From: Dromaius novaehollandiae
Taxonomy: Eukaryota > Chordata > Aves > Casuariiformes > Dromaiidae
Reading direction: 5' to 3'
Assembly: GCF_036370855.1 (NCBI RefSeq)
Contig: NC_088112.1
Location: 14,562,469 to 14,626,468 of the forward strand
Length of the DNA stretch: 64,000 bases
The notes under the pieces are model-generated. The model was not told where the DNA came from, did not search any database, and saw only the letters and a list, made by a program, of their open reading frames with translations. Of this stretch, positions 10,501 through 25,500 are shown in pieces. The translations under genes and the position numbers were made by a program. Position 1 is the stretch's first letter. Every line of letters starts with the position of its first letter.

Positions 10501-13500
10501 CTTAGCCAAGCACTGGACTCAACGCAGTGGGCCCGACCGACTGGAATACAAAACCTGTGAAAAGCAAGATGGGGTAACAATCCCATCTTAATTGCAAGAC
10601 TCTGGCTCCTGTAATTTGTGGGTCAGAAAGCTGAGCCCTGTGCACACTGCACAGAAAAAAGTGTAGACCACACCCAGCTGTTGCAAACATCAGGAAAGAT
10701 CACAACCATTTTTTTTCCTGGAAGGCCATGGGGGCAGAAACTATGCAAGTTTTGGCTCACAGGTCATATGAGCAGAAAACAAGCTGGTGACTTGAGGATT
10801 GCCAGAGGGAATTCAAACTCTGTTAAGCACTCATGTTGCTGAAGAAAAGAACTGTAATCTGCCATATAGAGAAACAGTACAAGAGCTCCAATGTCCAACC
10901 AGAGAAGAGTGCTGAAACCAGATAGATACTGGCATGCCTACAGCTGCTGGAATGACAGGAGATTTTCACTTGCTTACCCCTTTCAGTACTCTGGGAAAAG
11001 AATGTAAGGTACATCCAATACATCAGTCTCTTAAGTGAGGCTCTGACAAGACTAGTATTTAATTTTTTGTGATTAGATCTCCTGGTGTATTTCATAACAA
11101 CAGCACCACATCTCTACACACTCAAGCAGGGAATCTTCCCCTCAATCCAAGAACCATGCACCATTTTGATAATTAACAGATGCTCTCTAACGTCAAAGCT
11201 CTTGCAGTGCTTGTTTGCAATAGTTATAACTGGAAATGAGTTATATTTGCAGCTATGCAAGATGGGTATGCACAGTGATACAGAAGCAGGGTTCCTCACT
11301 GCAGCTCTGTGATACTAAGTACACCGCACACGGTGCAAGGGATTTGTTCTCAGACTTTAATATACATACACATTTACACATCACTAGTAAAAATCTGTAC
11401 ACTTCACATTACAGTACATACGAGCCACCAGTTGCTAGCTAACACCAGAACACTGATGAAGCCCAAGACTACTGCCCTAGAACAGGCAGCAGGGCTAGTC
11501 TTCCCCTCCAGGGAAGGTTCTTTGGGTTACACATTCTGACGAGATATTGCTTCCAGAGGGATGAGCCAAGAAGGTGGAACAGGTCCCAGAAAGGAACACA
11601 CAGCTTTTCTTCCTCCTCTGACAGTTGTAACAGCGTCTTGCTGGCACTCCAGCTCTGGATGCCAGGTGCTGGGTCTTTCCATCTGTCTGCAGCATCATTT
11701 CTTCATCTTCATGTCTGCCTCAATGGCACAGCGACGCCCTCTGGTGCCTCCATCCTAGTCACCAGGCAAACAAAAGGACTGGCATTAGCAGAGAGAGTTA
11801 GGAAACCCTAAATCCAATATGCTTCCTCCAGTACTCAGGGAGGCAAGGAACTGTGCATCTTGTAACACCTTTCCCTGCCTTCCAAATGGGAGAAAGGGAA
11901 GCTGTCCTAAGAAGGCCTGGGGAGGCCTGCCTGTGGACCTACCTACAAAAATCACTGTGGATTCAACACAGGTGCTGGGATTTGCAGCATCTCTGTGCAC
12001 TGCTGACAGCCAAGACAGAGAAGGGCAGCAAGGCTCTCACCCAGATGGATGCTTTTAGAGCCTACCCAGTGCAGGTTTTCTCACAAGTGACAGATTCTAG
12101 CTTGGCTCTTAAGATGTGAAGAGGAAACCGCTGACTAACCTACCTTATCAGCTGCTGATCCCTATGGGAAGTGATCCTCCAGTTGAGTGACCCTGGCACT
12201 AGCTCCCTAGCTTCTCCGCACAGCTGCTCTCCATGAGTAGAAGGCGAGCTGAGAGCTTCCTTTGATCCGCTGCCCTCTCCCTCTGGCTGATATGCTGACT
12301 CTCCCGGAGTACTCCTCTGTCTTTAGATATATGCGAGAAAAAAAAAAAAAACTCTCCATCTTCCTCCCCTCTCTCCTTCCCACACTCAAAAGACTTGGGG
12401 GTTCCCAGAAGGGAATAGCTTTCCAAACACTTCCAGATCACCATAGGCACGGATCAAGACATTTCTGCAGGGTATCTTATTTGTTTTCAGGACCATGAAT
12501 GATTTTTAGAGTACACAGCTGATTCCTCACTTTCTCCAGACCCTTTGTACTTTCTTGGACGTGAGAAAGGGGCAGCTGTATAAGCAGGAGAGATGTCAGA
12601 ATTACAGTGCGGCACTTGACCTGTCTTCCCACTTACATGGAAAGAAAGCAGGAGAGAAGTTGTGGAAAATAGCAACGACAGATGACAAAACAAGAACACT
12701 TGGAACCAGAAGCAAAGACTCAAGCCCCTCCCACTCACCCACGCTGAGAACAAGGGACTGAGATGTTTCTTCTCTAATGACCATGGTTGTACAGCCACTA
12801 AGTTAACACACACTGCTGCAATGCTAAGGATGCTGTGACAGTGCAGTGATCACCCAGGCAAGGAGCAGAGCACACTGCCAGCAGTACCACAGTGCCTGCT
12901 GCAGCCTTTCAATACTTACAAAGAGAGAGAGAAGGAAGGCAGGAGAGCCCATTGGGACACTGTCCTGTTAAAAGGCCAAACAGAAGGACTTATCAGATAC
13001 AGAAATGCACACACCACATAGAAGCAATGCGCCCACATACATCAGCGTAGAGAAACATATGCCCCGCTCCCCTTCCCGCATGGCAGCAGTCTTACGTAGC
13101 AGGAACATAAAAATGGACAAAAGAGGGATACTGCGAGAGTAAGAATGCTAGGAAAGGGATTTTCCCTCCTCAGCTATGGCAAGCTCTGCCCTACCAAATA
13201 ATCTCTTTGCACTGTGCATTCAGTCATACTCCCCACTACAGCTAAGCAGGCAGTCCTTGCTGTCACAATGTTATGTGCACCAGCTAAGAGCACCTGAAAA
13301 TACCTGAATCAAGTCTGGGCGTGTCTTTACAAAAGAAAAAAAAACCCCTACACTGATTACTAGTTCAGATCAATGCAGAAGTCGAAGGTTCTCTGGTGTG
13401 CTTTTAAACAGCAGACCAGACTGCAGTAATTCCCTAGCTCTAAAAATCTCTGACTAGGAAGCAAAGAACACGGGCAGGCTAGTCTTTCAATTCTCTACAC

Positions 13501-16500
13501 ATTCACCTTCCTGCTGTATCATGTCTCCTCCAATACTCTGCTCATTTCCCTCCAGTTTTGATCACTTGTTTTTAAAAACAGGGAACAGAACTATTGGGAT
13601 TACACATATAACTCATGAAACCTGTCTTTGGGATAAAGTACAGCTCCAGAGCTGAAGTCTAACTGAAGGACACATTTAAAGAAAGATTTCACATGAAGAA
13701 GCTGGAGCTACTGCGATCTTAAAAACATCCTACGCCTTTGGTATGGCAACTTCATGTAGTAGCTTGGGATTCTCCCAAAGGTATCAACCGCCCTTCCACA
13801 GGGTGTGGCATCCTCACCTTTTCTGAAGCATCTTGTTTGCGAGTGGAGTCTCGCCCACGCAGGCTCTTTGCACTGATCCCTGACTCCGACGTTTGCATGA
13901 TCAGTTGCGTGGCCAGAAATTGCTGCATGAAAACCACACTCTCGGTTAAGATTCTCAGGCAAAACAAGCTCAGTTAGTGTTTGTCAGTTAGTATCACGAA
14001 CCACAGGGCTGGGAATGATTAGGTCACAGGCAGTTTCAGTTCCTTGTCTGCTCCTCAAAATAAAGTGCTCCTTTCACCTCAGAAACCACAAGTTCTGAAG
14101 GACTGTAAAAACCCAATTCAAACCTTGTTAGCCCTGCCAGCTGGGAAATTCCACTTCAGCAATTTTAAATGGCACATAATAGGAGGACAGTCTCAGAACA
14201 CAGTTTCACATACACTTTAAAGGCAGCATAAACCAGCACAGCCACCAAAAGAAGCAACCCTGTCCCCTGTTGTCCCTCAATCTTGTTGCTTGTTTCTGCT
14301 CCTGAGCCACACCGCGGTTCTTGCTGACCTGAGCACGTGTGTACCTCCTGAAGGGCACTAGAGTTGAAATTGGTCTGGGCTGAACCTGACAAACGTTTGG
14401 CTGTCTTAGTTTTAACCTACGCTGGTTCCAGTCTAGTTCACCACCACGACCTGAGCTAAGACAAGGACAAGAAAGATGCAGGGGAGGGTGGGACTACTTC
14501 ATTCAAAGACATTTCAAGTAAAGGTGTGGTCTTACATTCAGAAGTCTTTCCCATACCTATGAACCAAGGCACATGCTCTGCCTTGCACTGGCCTCAGCTC
14601 AGTACTTTACCTGGATTTGCTCCAGGACATCTCGCTGCATCTCCACAGCCATGTGGTACACATCATGGTCAGAGCTGTTGTACATAACTGCATTTTGAAA
14701 CATCAACATAATATCACGCTGGAACTCAGCTGTGGTTCGTATCAGCCCATTCTCGATGTTCTTCTTAATGGTAGATAAATCCATTGGCCTATGAAAGAAA
14801 CACAGTCAGAACAAAATTTAACTCTTCCTTCTCCCTTTTGCAAACAGATCTGAGTCTGCGACATGCCTTATTAGACCATCTACTCAGTTTAGTAGCACCA
14901 GACCCAAATAACTCCTCTTCCATACAGGTTGTATTCCTGAGTTCCAAGGCTTCAGGTCAGGGGACATGAGTTGTACAGCAATCACCATGAATGGTGACAA
15001 TGCCTTGAGAGAAGCATTTGAGATCCCAGCATCGCTGAAGGAGACATTAGGGAGCTAGAGCTACCCCACTGAACTGTTCAGGAGAGAGTTTTGGAGCTAG
15101 CAGGAGATTCTGTTAACTTTTCCAGAAGAGAACATTATTCTTGATAGTAGAATAGCTGACTAAAGAAGATGGGTCTGTGGAGTTTCAAAGGCTAAATCCT
15201 ATCCTTGGATAGAAAGTTGAAGATGCAGACCACAGTCACATATCACCTTGCTGATAAACAGTGTTTGTATAAGTCAGCGTACTGAACTCTCTAAAGAGAG
15301 GGCTACATAAAAACTTGTCTGCTACCGAAGACAGCCTTTTTCTTGGGGAAACCTGTTTCTGACCAAATGGTGCTAGAAAGCAACTTATTTTCAAGTCCTG
15401 TAGTCTGAATGGCAGTTGAGAACCAAACCTTTCCTGTCAGAAATTGTTATATAAGTGTTCTTCCTCTCACCTCTGCACAATACTGTGGTAGCCTGGTGCT
15501 ATATCGTCAGTCACAGGCTGTAGGAAGACATTGGCATACCTGCAGAGAGAAGGAGTCCACTCAGTACCCTGTTCTTGCTAGTAAAGCAGCAATCCTTAAA
15601 TACTTGTTAGATGCTCTTATGTTTTTCTGTCTGCTACCAGAAGCAATGTGATTCGCCATCTCCCAGTACCAAAAGAGATGAGCCTCAGAGACAGGAGAGT
15701 GGAGAATTGCCTGGGACTAGTCATTTTTTTCTTCCAGTTCTCAAAACATCAAATTCACCTGTGATTAGCTGCTGCTCTCCAAACTAGCATGATGGCTTTC
15801 TTCCAGATCTTCTGGGCCTGTATTGCTTCCTGGTCCTCACTGCACACAGAGCTGAGAAGAAAAGAATGGGACTTCTTTCAGGAGTCTCCACACTGTCTTG
15901 GAGCAGAAAACTTACGGTTCATTTTGCTAATAATAACACTAATACTCTGCCTTTGATGTGCCTACACTAATCCATGCCAAAGACAGAAAGAAAGAGTGGG
16001 ACCTAGTACTATGGTGCTGTCTGCAGGCTTGTGCTTATGAGTAAGAACCTCGTCTCAGACAGATCAACAAATTCCCTCTTCAAACCCACTTAGTCGGCAA
16101 AACAGACACAAGAATCCCATGCTCCCTCCACTAAACAGCGTGGGATTTGCACTGGTGTGGCTGAGAGCTTCAGTAATACTCACAACTGCGAGGAGGCAGG
16201 GCTGCTGGGGATGGAGTCAGCTAGCGTGTGAGACTGTAATGGTGCATTATGGACACTGAAGCCATCATCGCTCTCACTCACAGGGGGTTCGTTATCCATC
16301 TCTGATAGATATCCCTCACCCTGATCTTCTTCTTTGGGCTCCTCCAAACTGGCAGCCTCACTGGCGCCATCCTCATCATCCTCTTCACCCTGCCCATCCT
16401 GAAATACAGACAGTACATAAGCCTGCAGAGCCTGCTACAACAATGACTCATAGCCTCCAAGTTTGGCTAACAAAGGTGATTTTCTTACTATAGCTGCTGT

Positions 16501-19500
16501 AAAGGTGCTTCCACGAAATTCAAGTCACTCTGTGCTGCCTGCTGCTCCACCACACACAGACACACACAGACACACACACACACAGACACACACAGAAACA
16601 CATCAACACACAGCTTTACAGGGTCTGAAGCAATCTTCCCTTTAGCTCCAGCTTCAGACAGCCCACTCTCTTGTCAGTGCAGCAAGCTGAACATAAGCTT
16701 TGTTTTTCAGCAGATGGGAGCTAGGAAGCAGCAGCAGCAAGATGTCATAACTACTGAACCCAAGATGACTACAACCAATTCAGAATTACCTTCATCTGAC
16801 TCCTAAACAGGGCTTGGGCTTCTTCCTTCATTGACTCTGAGAAAGAAAGAAAAGCAGCAAGGTTATGATTCTCCAAGGTAATCTTTCCTACTTCAGCTCC
16901 TGCACCAATACCTACTATCCTGCAGTAATTACCACTGTTCCTGCACATATATTCTTTTCTCCCTCCTCCCCAAAAACTGAACAAGATCACTAACAGCTAT
17001 CCAGCTAATAATGTTGCACATAAAAGATTTCCTAGCTGAATTAAGTTACCTGACAGCTCAAATTTGTGCTGAACATCAGCCTGTGAGGAGTCTTCACTCA
17101 CATTTGGGACTTGTGGAGGGGATGAATCATCATCAGGTGGGGTCTGGAGGGAAGAGAAATGCACAAATCTAGATGTTTGTGTCAGCTTACTTCAGTGAAG
17201 GTGTGGGCACATCTCGCTCACCCTAACCTAACTAAAGGCAATGAGGTTCACTGAGCACCTTCCCAACAGCAATTCTGCACATGGGCAGGGGAAGATACAT
17301 AAAGGCACTGCCTAGAGAGGAGAGCTTGACCTGCAGATCGAACAGATCAGCAGCATGACCCCAAAGGAAACAATCAATCACATTTATTGAAGGGTCACCT
17401 TCAAACCCAGCAGTCATCCTTCCTCTAAACTTCTCTCCTACCTGCCACAACTGCTCCTTTCTCCTCACCCCATTTCCAGGCAGCCTCTCTGCTCACATAC
17501 CTCTGTCTTCACTGTATTGGACACTGGGTCTTCGCCCTTGGCTGACTCTATCTCAGTTTCAGAACTCTCTCCTGCTGTCACAGATGCTCTTTGATCCTCT
17601 TCTATCTCTTGACTCCTAAGCTCTGGTGTTTCTGTTGCTCTTGCAGTTGCTGGTATGGGTTCCTCAGGACCCAGCTGATTCTGCTCCTGCTCTGCAGGTT
17701 CTGTCTTTATTTCTGATCCCAGCTCTCCAATGCCCATTAGGTCTCGAATTCCCTTCGTTTCTGGCTCCTCACATTCCAGTCTTTCCTGCTTCACAGTCAC
17801 AGACACTTGGGGTATCTGGGCCTGTTTCTCATGCTCCTGATGAATTGGGTGTTCCCATGGGCCAGGTAGGGCCTGAGGGTCATCAGTATCTTCACAGAAA
17901 GAAGACAGAGCAGCTTCAACAACTGCTGCATCCAGGACTTCAGGATGGTCGTCTACCTTTATTCCCAAAACACACACAGTAGTGCAGGCCAAGGTCAACA
18001 AAAAGCATTTAAAAATAAATTCAAAACGTTATGCTGTAATGAGCCAATTTTGGAAGAAAAACCCCAGTGTACTGTGTCTACTCAGCTGCCTTTAGCAGCA
18101 GGACTCACATCATTCCCCTACATAATATGCGTGAGATCTTGCCTCCCAGGGAGCTTTCAGTTTCAGAAATATATAGCTCCTGAAAAGTATGTCATAAGCA
18201 GCACTCATCTGTCTGCCAGATCCATGGCCCAAACCCCACCCAATCTGAGGAAGAGATTTCTTTCTGTACTGTGGAGTACCAAGCTAAACATGGCAGACAG
18301 TGGTTTCATAGGGTCATTCCCTATTGACCTGGAAAAAGAGGGTGAGAATGTGCTTAAGATAGTTATTTCTTGCTTGTATAAGCTGACTAACTGGCAAATA
18401 GTAATTACTTGAGATTAATCTAACTGGATGTGGAACAAAATGCACTGGCTCTCTACTTTGCCTGGTTACCTTGTCCTCAATGATGGCTATAATGTTTCCA
18501 ACAGTATCAAAGTCCAGCTCTTCCCCGGTGTAGGACACTGCAATATCCATCTTCTCAGCTAAATCCAGGTCTTCTTTCCCATCCATGCAGTGATCTTTGG
18601 AAGACCCTGCAGCGCTGCCAGCTGCAGAACCCAGGCATTCTTTCTTGATGGAATCAATGATCATGGATATTTCACTGCTGTCCATGGACACTGTCACTGT
18701 ATGGGAATCAGATACTGCCTCCATGGAAACACAGGCTTCTGGCTGGCTCACTGCACAAGGATGAGTGAGAGTGACAATCAGAGACCAATCTGGTGAAGTC
18801 ATGCCCACATAAGGGAACACTGCAGTGGGTAAGACCAAGCACCAATCACACATATCCCAAATCCACCCACAACAGCATTGCATAGGAAAATAAAAGACAA
18901 ACATGGATGACATGTTTGCTTTCCCACAGTAGAGACAAAGCGAGAATCCAGACCTTGAATCACAATCCAGCAACATACCATTAGCACCCCCACCCCCGCC
19001 CAGCAAATCCTGTTCAAATCCCATCTCCAAGAGCACCATCTGTTTGCTCCAGAACCCAGCCGTAAGCATCCTTTCAGAAACGATGGTGAGTCCACGATGA
19101 CAAAAGCCCCAGCTGAGACCCTGCTGGGTGCGTAGTCCAGGAACGCACCTGTCGCTACACTTTCTGGAGTTGCAGTTGGTGGCACAACGGATGGTGCTGA
19201 CAGCGTGGGCATCATGACAATGGTTGCCTGGGACACAGGCTCTACTGGGGGTGGTAGGAGCTTAGCTGGAGGTTCGCTGGCAACAGCGGAGAAGGAAGCA
19301 AGAGGTGAGGTGAACTGTGCAGGACCAGCTTCTAAAAGCCGGGAAAGCGTAGGAGCACCTAACAGAGAGTAGAAGGGAAAAGCACATGAGCAAGAAGCAG
19401 CCACCACTGAAGTCCACAAAGCCACCACTGGGCTTTTTGCTAGCTAGTGGCTTCCTCTGGGGCAGGATGCTAAGAAGTACCTACACATGGTCCCAAAAGC

Positions 19501-22500
19501 TATACGGAGAGTCTGCAGCAAAATGCATGGCTCCTTGGTGTGTGCAGTCTGAGACAGAACCATGCAGACTATGGGACACTGTGTTCAATGTAAGGGCTGG
19601 AGAGGCTAAGCCACACATGCAGAGAGATGCCCTTCCAAAGGCTCATCCCAATAAAACTACGGGAAATCTCAAAAACAGTGCTGAGAGAGCCACATAGGGT
19701 AAGCCAAGACAAACACTTATCACAAGAGCCAGAAGGGAGCAGAGGGGATCTCTTTGCAGGTCTTTCCTGGAGATTTCCTCTTAGCTCAAAGGCTGCCACT
19801 CATCTTAATCATAATTTCCAGTCTCAATTTACTTAACCACCTCAACCAAATTAGCAGGAGTTAAAGAACAGACATGGATAAGGAAAGTGAGCTTATCCAT
19901 TCAGAACTATATATGAATGAATGGCATAAATCATCAGTTCCAGACAGCATGACTAAACCACTGGTTAACACGAGCTAGAAAGGAACTTTACCTTAGGGAT
20001 GTTTCTCTAGAAAGGTTCAATGCAAAGACTCCTGCACTGTCCCTTCCACCCTCCTGTATGGAATTTATCTTAGAGCTCACAGTCCATTGTGGTCTAATCC
20101 TTAACGCACCTCTGAGCTAAAGCAGAGCCACAATATGTGAGCTCTCCAGCTTCACAGGGAGCTGCAGTCTGACAAAATGAGAATCAGACACTAGACCCAA
20201 TTTTTCCCAACTCTCAACTAAATCTTTCTTTCTACACTGAAATACCTGCTATTAGCCAGTATCAAAACCTGAAGCTAGACTGGATGGAACAGGGTCAAAT
20301 CAAGTCTAATTGCTTCAGTCATCTTTCAAGGTACTCTTTTTTCTGTAAAAATTAGAGTTGTCTTAAAAAAAGGGTGGGGGGAAGGGATACAGAAACTGCA
20401 GCAGAACTCAAAGAATCCCCCACACCCGCCAGGATAAATGTCTTCATCTCTCTCTAACTAGGATTCCTAAAACAGTCTGTGAAATTATGGGATGTGACTG
20501 GAAAGTTGCTAAAGCCTCAGGTATGTCTGAAGGGAGAATTGTACAGGAAGAGTCCCTGCAAGTTACCTGAAGCAGCAGGAGATGCAGGGACAGCACCAGG
20601 TGCCGACTGCATTTCCCCACTGTGCAGCACTGGAAGGACGCTTCCTACCTCCAGCAGGACTCCTGAGCTGTTCATGTGACCAGAAGCCACTGCCATTTCG
20701 TTTTCACCAACCTGCCAAAGGAGGACACAACTGAAGTTCCTGGTGATTCTTTGCCAGATATGCACCTCCACAAATATGTCCATCATTTGGTGTCTCAGCA
20801 TTTCTTCTGTGCTTTTTGTCCGGCCTAGTCCCTGCCTGAGGCCTCTTATGCAAGTGCACAACACAAGAGTTTGAAACTAGTTGTAGTTCTTCAGCTAAAA
20901 TACAGTTGTTGTGCAATCCTCCTTTGAAGTCAGGCCAAATACATAATTTGCTCTAACTCTGTTCTTCTGTTCAAGAATCTTATAATTTTTTGCAAATACA
21001 ACAGATTTAGTCTCTCTACCCTCTCAGATGTCAGGGAATTATTCCTTTTTTGAGTTGAGGGAAACTGAAGCACCAAGATGGAAAGTAACTTCATCAAGGT
21101 CACACAATAAACCTATGATAGACCTTGAAGCAGATGCAAAACAGCACTGTCGATACAAAGAAAACCCAATCAAAGTCTTGCACAGCCAGTCTCTTTTCCT
21201 CGCTTCCTCATACCTTACATTGCACCCTGCAAACATATAACCCATGGAGCCTTTAGGCAAGCTAACAAAAAGACAAGACCCCAAATCTGACTATTAAAAA
21301 AAAAAGCCAGCAGCAATACATCTATTCCATTTCACAAGCACTGACACAGGGAGCCATAACACAGGCAGGCTGATGGCTGCTACTTTCAGATAGGGCTCTG
21401 AACAATGAAGGGCAATGGTCGCCCTTCTAATATTTCCAAAGTCACTAACACCAGGAGGGCCAAAATTGCTTGTCATCACAGTGATTTTAATAACTGTCTA
21501 CAACCTAAACTAGCAGAAGATTGAGTCCACTTCAATACTGGTCATAAACTTCATTAAAGGACTCCCTATTCCTATGTTAAGACCTGTCTTGAATATTAAA
21601 ATTCAACTTCCCGCCAAGATGTAAACAAGAATTGTCAGCCCAAAGGAGAAAGCACCAAGAACACCTCCATGGAGACTGACCAGGATGATGCCTACTAACA
21701 TGACCCCGTAAGGAGAATAATTTCCTCCAGCAGTGTCTGCAACTCCAACTCCTTATGACCAAGGGGAGCTAGCCAGTCTTATGTGCTGATTGACCTCTAC
21801 AGCCTGGCACCCACAGTACCACTGGGAAACGGTCCCACCTCTGTGGCTCATGAGGGTCATTACATCTCTCAAATTTCACTTCTGTTGGGACTCTAATAAA
21901 AACTGTATGTTTTTAAAAAGCCTTTGCAGCTCCCCCGTTTCAGTGGGAGAGTCTGGATCAGATTGTTCGTGTGCTTGCATATATGAGCAGAGAGCTCCAT
22001 ACCAGCCTGGGGCTTGTGGGCAGGAGACTGCCCTTCTTCAGCAGCTCTGAGAGCAGAGGGGAAGGAGGCGGAGTTGCTTTTTGTCCTAGCATCTTTTTCT
22101 GGGGTGAATCATCAGTGACTGGGGTCATGGGGGCATCCAGGGGAGCAGAGCCTGGAGGGGTGTCAGGGATTCCAATGAAGGAGGCAACTGGGGTGCTGGG
22201 CAATGTCCCTGGAGTGACCTGAGAAAGAGAAAAACCACACTGTTCAAAGCCACACTCCACCACACGGACTAGACCCACTTGCTCCTTCCCCCAAGAGCAC
22301 TGATCCAGCACACCGCAGACACCTACTCCATTCACTCGCTACACCTACTCCAGGCAAATGCTTTCATCCTTTCCCTGCCCTGTACTACCATTTCCCAGGC
22401 ACAAAGAAGACTGCCTGGCCAACCCGCTGATGCCCCTACACAGCCTCTGATCCAAGCACCTGATTATCACAGACATCGAAGACGACACATATCTCGAACA

Positions 22501-25500
22501 GCACTGTACACCAGCCACACTACAGAACTACCATAGAGAAAAGTCTGCAAAACAAGGCAAGGGCTTCTCCCCAGGCTCCTGTTCCATGACAGATGCAGAG
22601 CCCCATGTCCCAAGCTGGTCTTTCCCTCTTGCCATGGGAAGCATCCTTACCCCAGGGCTGGCCTCATCTACAGCAGGCTGAGACAGATCTCCCAGAGCAT
22701 AGTCCCCCCCGGGGGAGGTTGAACCTGCAGGAGAGCGAACCATCACACCCGTTAATCGTCGTGGCGGATTCTTAATGGCTTGACGAGCTGGAAAAGAGGA
22801 GGAAAAAAGTGAGATTCCATGACTCCATCTTGGACAGTCCCTGAGGGCTACTTCTGTCTTTGTCCTAAAGGACCCTAGGGAAACAACCACTTATATTATG
22901 GGAACTTCCTGCACCACACTAGGCTCAGTTCTCAAATACTACTGATAATTCAAATTTCCCCAGTGGTTAGGTATTCTCCACCTCCCACCACTGGCACACT
23001 GGTTCACTGAATTACCCTAAGAACTATAAAATGGATTAAATAATCAAAACAAACCTCTCTCTACTTTATCATCACAATGATCAAGAGGAAAACTAAAGAG
23101 ATGAAAAGCCTGACAATTTAATAAAGAGCTTCTTGCTAATACTTCTTCCTCTTATACACCCTTTTTTACAAAACTTGTTCTCTTCTCAGAAGTCTTTGCA
23201 TTTTTCCCTGTTACAAATACAGTGTTGGAACAAGAATACAAATTTCATTTGCTATTGTTAGGGTAAAGGAATTCCTCTTGAACAGATCTTAACAAGACCT
23301 AAATATTTCCCAAATGCTCTATCTGTGAGGAAGAGTAAGGAAGCACATTCCCAGCTTACCCTGATAAGCAGCGTCTGTAGCCTTCCTCTTCACTTCTGCC
23401 TCCTCCTCCTCCATTTTTTTCTTTCTGTATATAGAATCAGAGCCTACTGTCACACAGTGTCCTGTTGCCCTTTAGTTCTTCCTGCACAATCAGCTTACAG
23501 ATCCCTGCCCCATAATCTCTAGGCAATAATGAACTGCCTTTGCGAGCTCAGGCTCAATTTCTCTGAGGAGGGAAGTGGAGCCAGAGGCCAGTCAGAGAAC
23601 GACAGACTTGGCAGAAAATTTCACTTCCAGCTGACTATTAAAACAGAGGAAGCAAGTGTGGTGTTGCAAGCCATCACCAAGCTCTTATTGAGAACTCCAA
23701 AAGACGCTCTCCATAAACCAGGGCCCCACAATCCAAATTAAGTCCACCCTCAGGAGCCAAAGCATCTTCCCAGCTACCCGGTATCTCTCAACCCTAAGTG
23801 CATTGAGCAAGAGAAGTCTGCCAGGCACAAAGTGTCAGGGAACTACAATCTGAGAGGGAAGTGTAATATGGAAATAAGTAAATAACCCACATCATAATCT
23901 CATTGCACAGCTCCTCCAGTCTGTTATCCATGTGTCCAGCCTGGATCAGCTCTGCATCCTTCTTGAGTTGCCTGTAATCAGAAAATCTTCTTATTTACTT
24001 GATCACTGAACAATAAATCCTAAGGAGTTCTTGCTTCACATATTTTTACCCCGTGCACCTCTCCACCTATGCCATTTCTTCAAGACACGACCCTCAGCTG
24101 CACCACAGCTTAATGCCTCTACCAAATACCTGTATTTCTCCTGCGTCTCTTTAATAATTTTCTTCAATTCTTCAACTCGTTCTGCAGTCAGTTTCCGCAC
24201 AATTACATCTTCCACAGTTTCAACAACCTCTCCCTTTTCACCACGTTTTCTCCTACAGAATAAGAGAAAAATAAAACAGTTCAGGCATGAATCATAGAAA
24301 ATCCCAGTTCTTCTTTCATAAATGGCTGTTGTCTGTCATTCCTGTCACAAAAATCAACCTCCTCATTCAATTTCCCTCAAATAATATTGGAAGGCACAAT
24401 GCTCAAGCAATCTCTTCTGGTAAGTTCTAATCCTTAAATGCGCCCAATATTAAAGACTTCAGAAGATCTAAGATGCAAGCCCATTTCAAATTTTCAACCT
24501 GCAAATCAATCATTCAACTTCAGAAAAGTTTATTCTTATCTGTGATGAAACATCTACTTTTTCTCAATAACTCTACTAGGCCCTTTGTTTTCGTAACTCT
24601 ACTGCTAGCTCATTTAGCACTATCATAAATAAATACTTCTTTTAAACATCTTGCCTTCAATTTAATTTGATGTCAAGTCCTAATGCAAAATGCTTGAACT
24701 TAGAATGAGAAATATCTGACACCACAAAGCTGCAGTGATAACACTGGTAAGAAAACTACCTGAAACCACTGCAAAATAAAGACAATCATAACTTTTCACC
24801 TTCTCACTTTTACTAGTTTTCTGCTCTTTTTTTCCTTATTCGGAATTATAATTTTATGTATAATTTTATGTATATGATCTTCTGGTCAATAAGACTAATG
24901 TGTAGGGTTTTATTCCAGGCAAACAAATGTTCCTGTTTGCTGCATTGCCTCCCCAAACGCACACTGCAATTCGTATAAATGTACCTATGGCCAAGAGGCC
25001 TCAAATACCTTCCCATGTACTGGCACTGTAATGATAGCAGGAGTATGTGGAAGACACTAACAAGCACATAGTGACCAGTTTTAAAACAATGTATTACTGA
25101 AGTACTTCAATCTTTCAAAAGAGAAGACCAGATAAAAGAGATAAGGGAAGGATATCCTAAGGAATACCTTGGGCTTGCTTCCCAGCTGCTCTTCCCATTG
25201 AGCCAGTCTTCAACATCTGCCATACCCTAATCACACTGTCTGGCCAAGCCAGATGTCAAAACTGAATTTCCTCATTCTTGTACACTCCTCCGGGGCAACT
25301 ACTATCAAATGCTTTGTTGTAAGAACTGTCAAGTTCCTTCAGAATTGCTGTGGACAGCCCCTGCTTCAGACTTTGTACTCACTTAGGGGTCTCCGTAGTC
25401 TCCAAGAGCTCTGAATACTGGGAGGCACAGTGCTAAGAAGAAACAAAGAAAGTCAGATGACACCCAACAGCCTGTTTCCTCCATAACTACAATTTAATGT

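Noticed and set aside
16553-16607. Regularly spaced CACAGA repeats as a CRISPR-like array
   Set aside because: It is a CA microsatellite in a vertebrate intron with no unique spacers.
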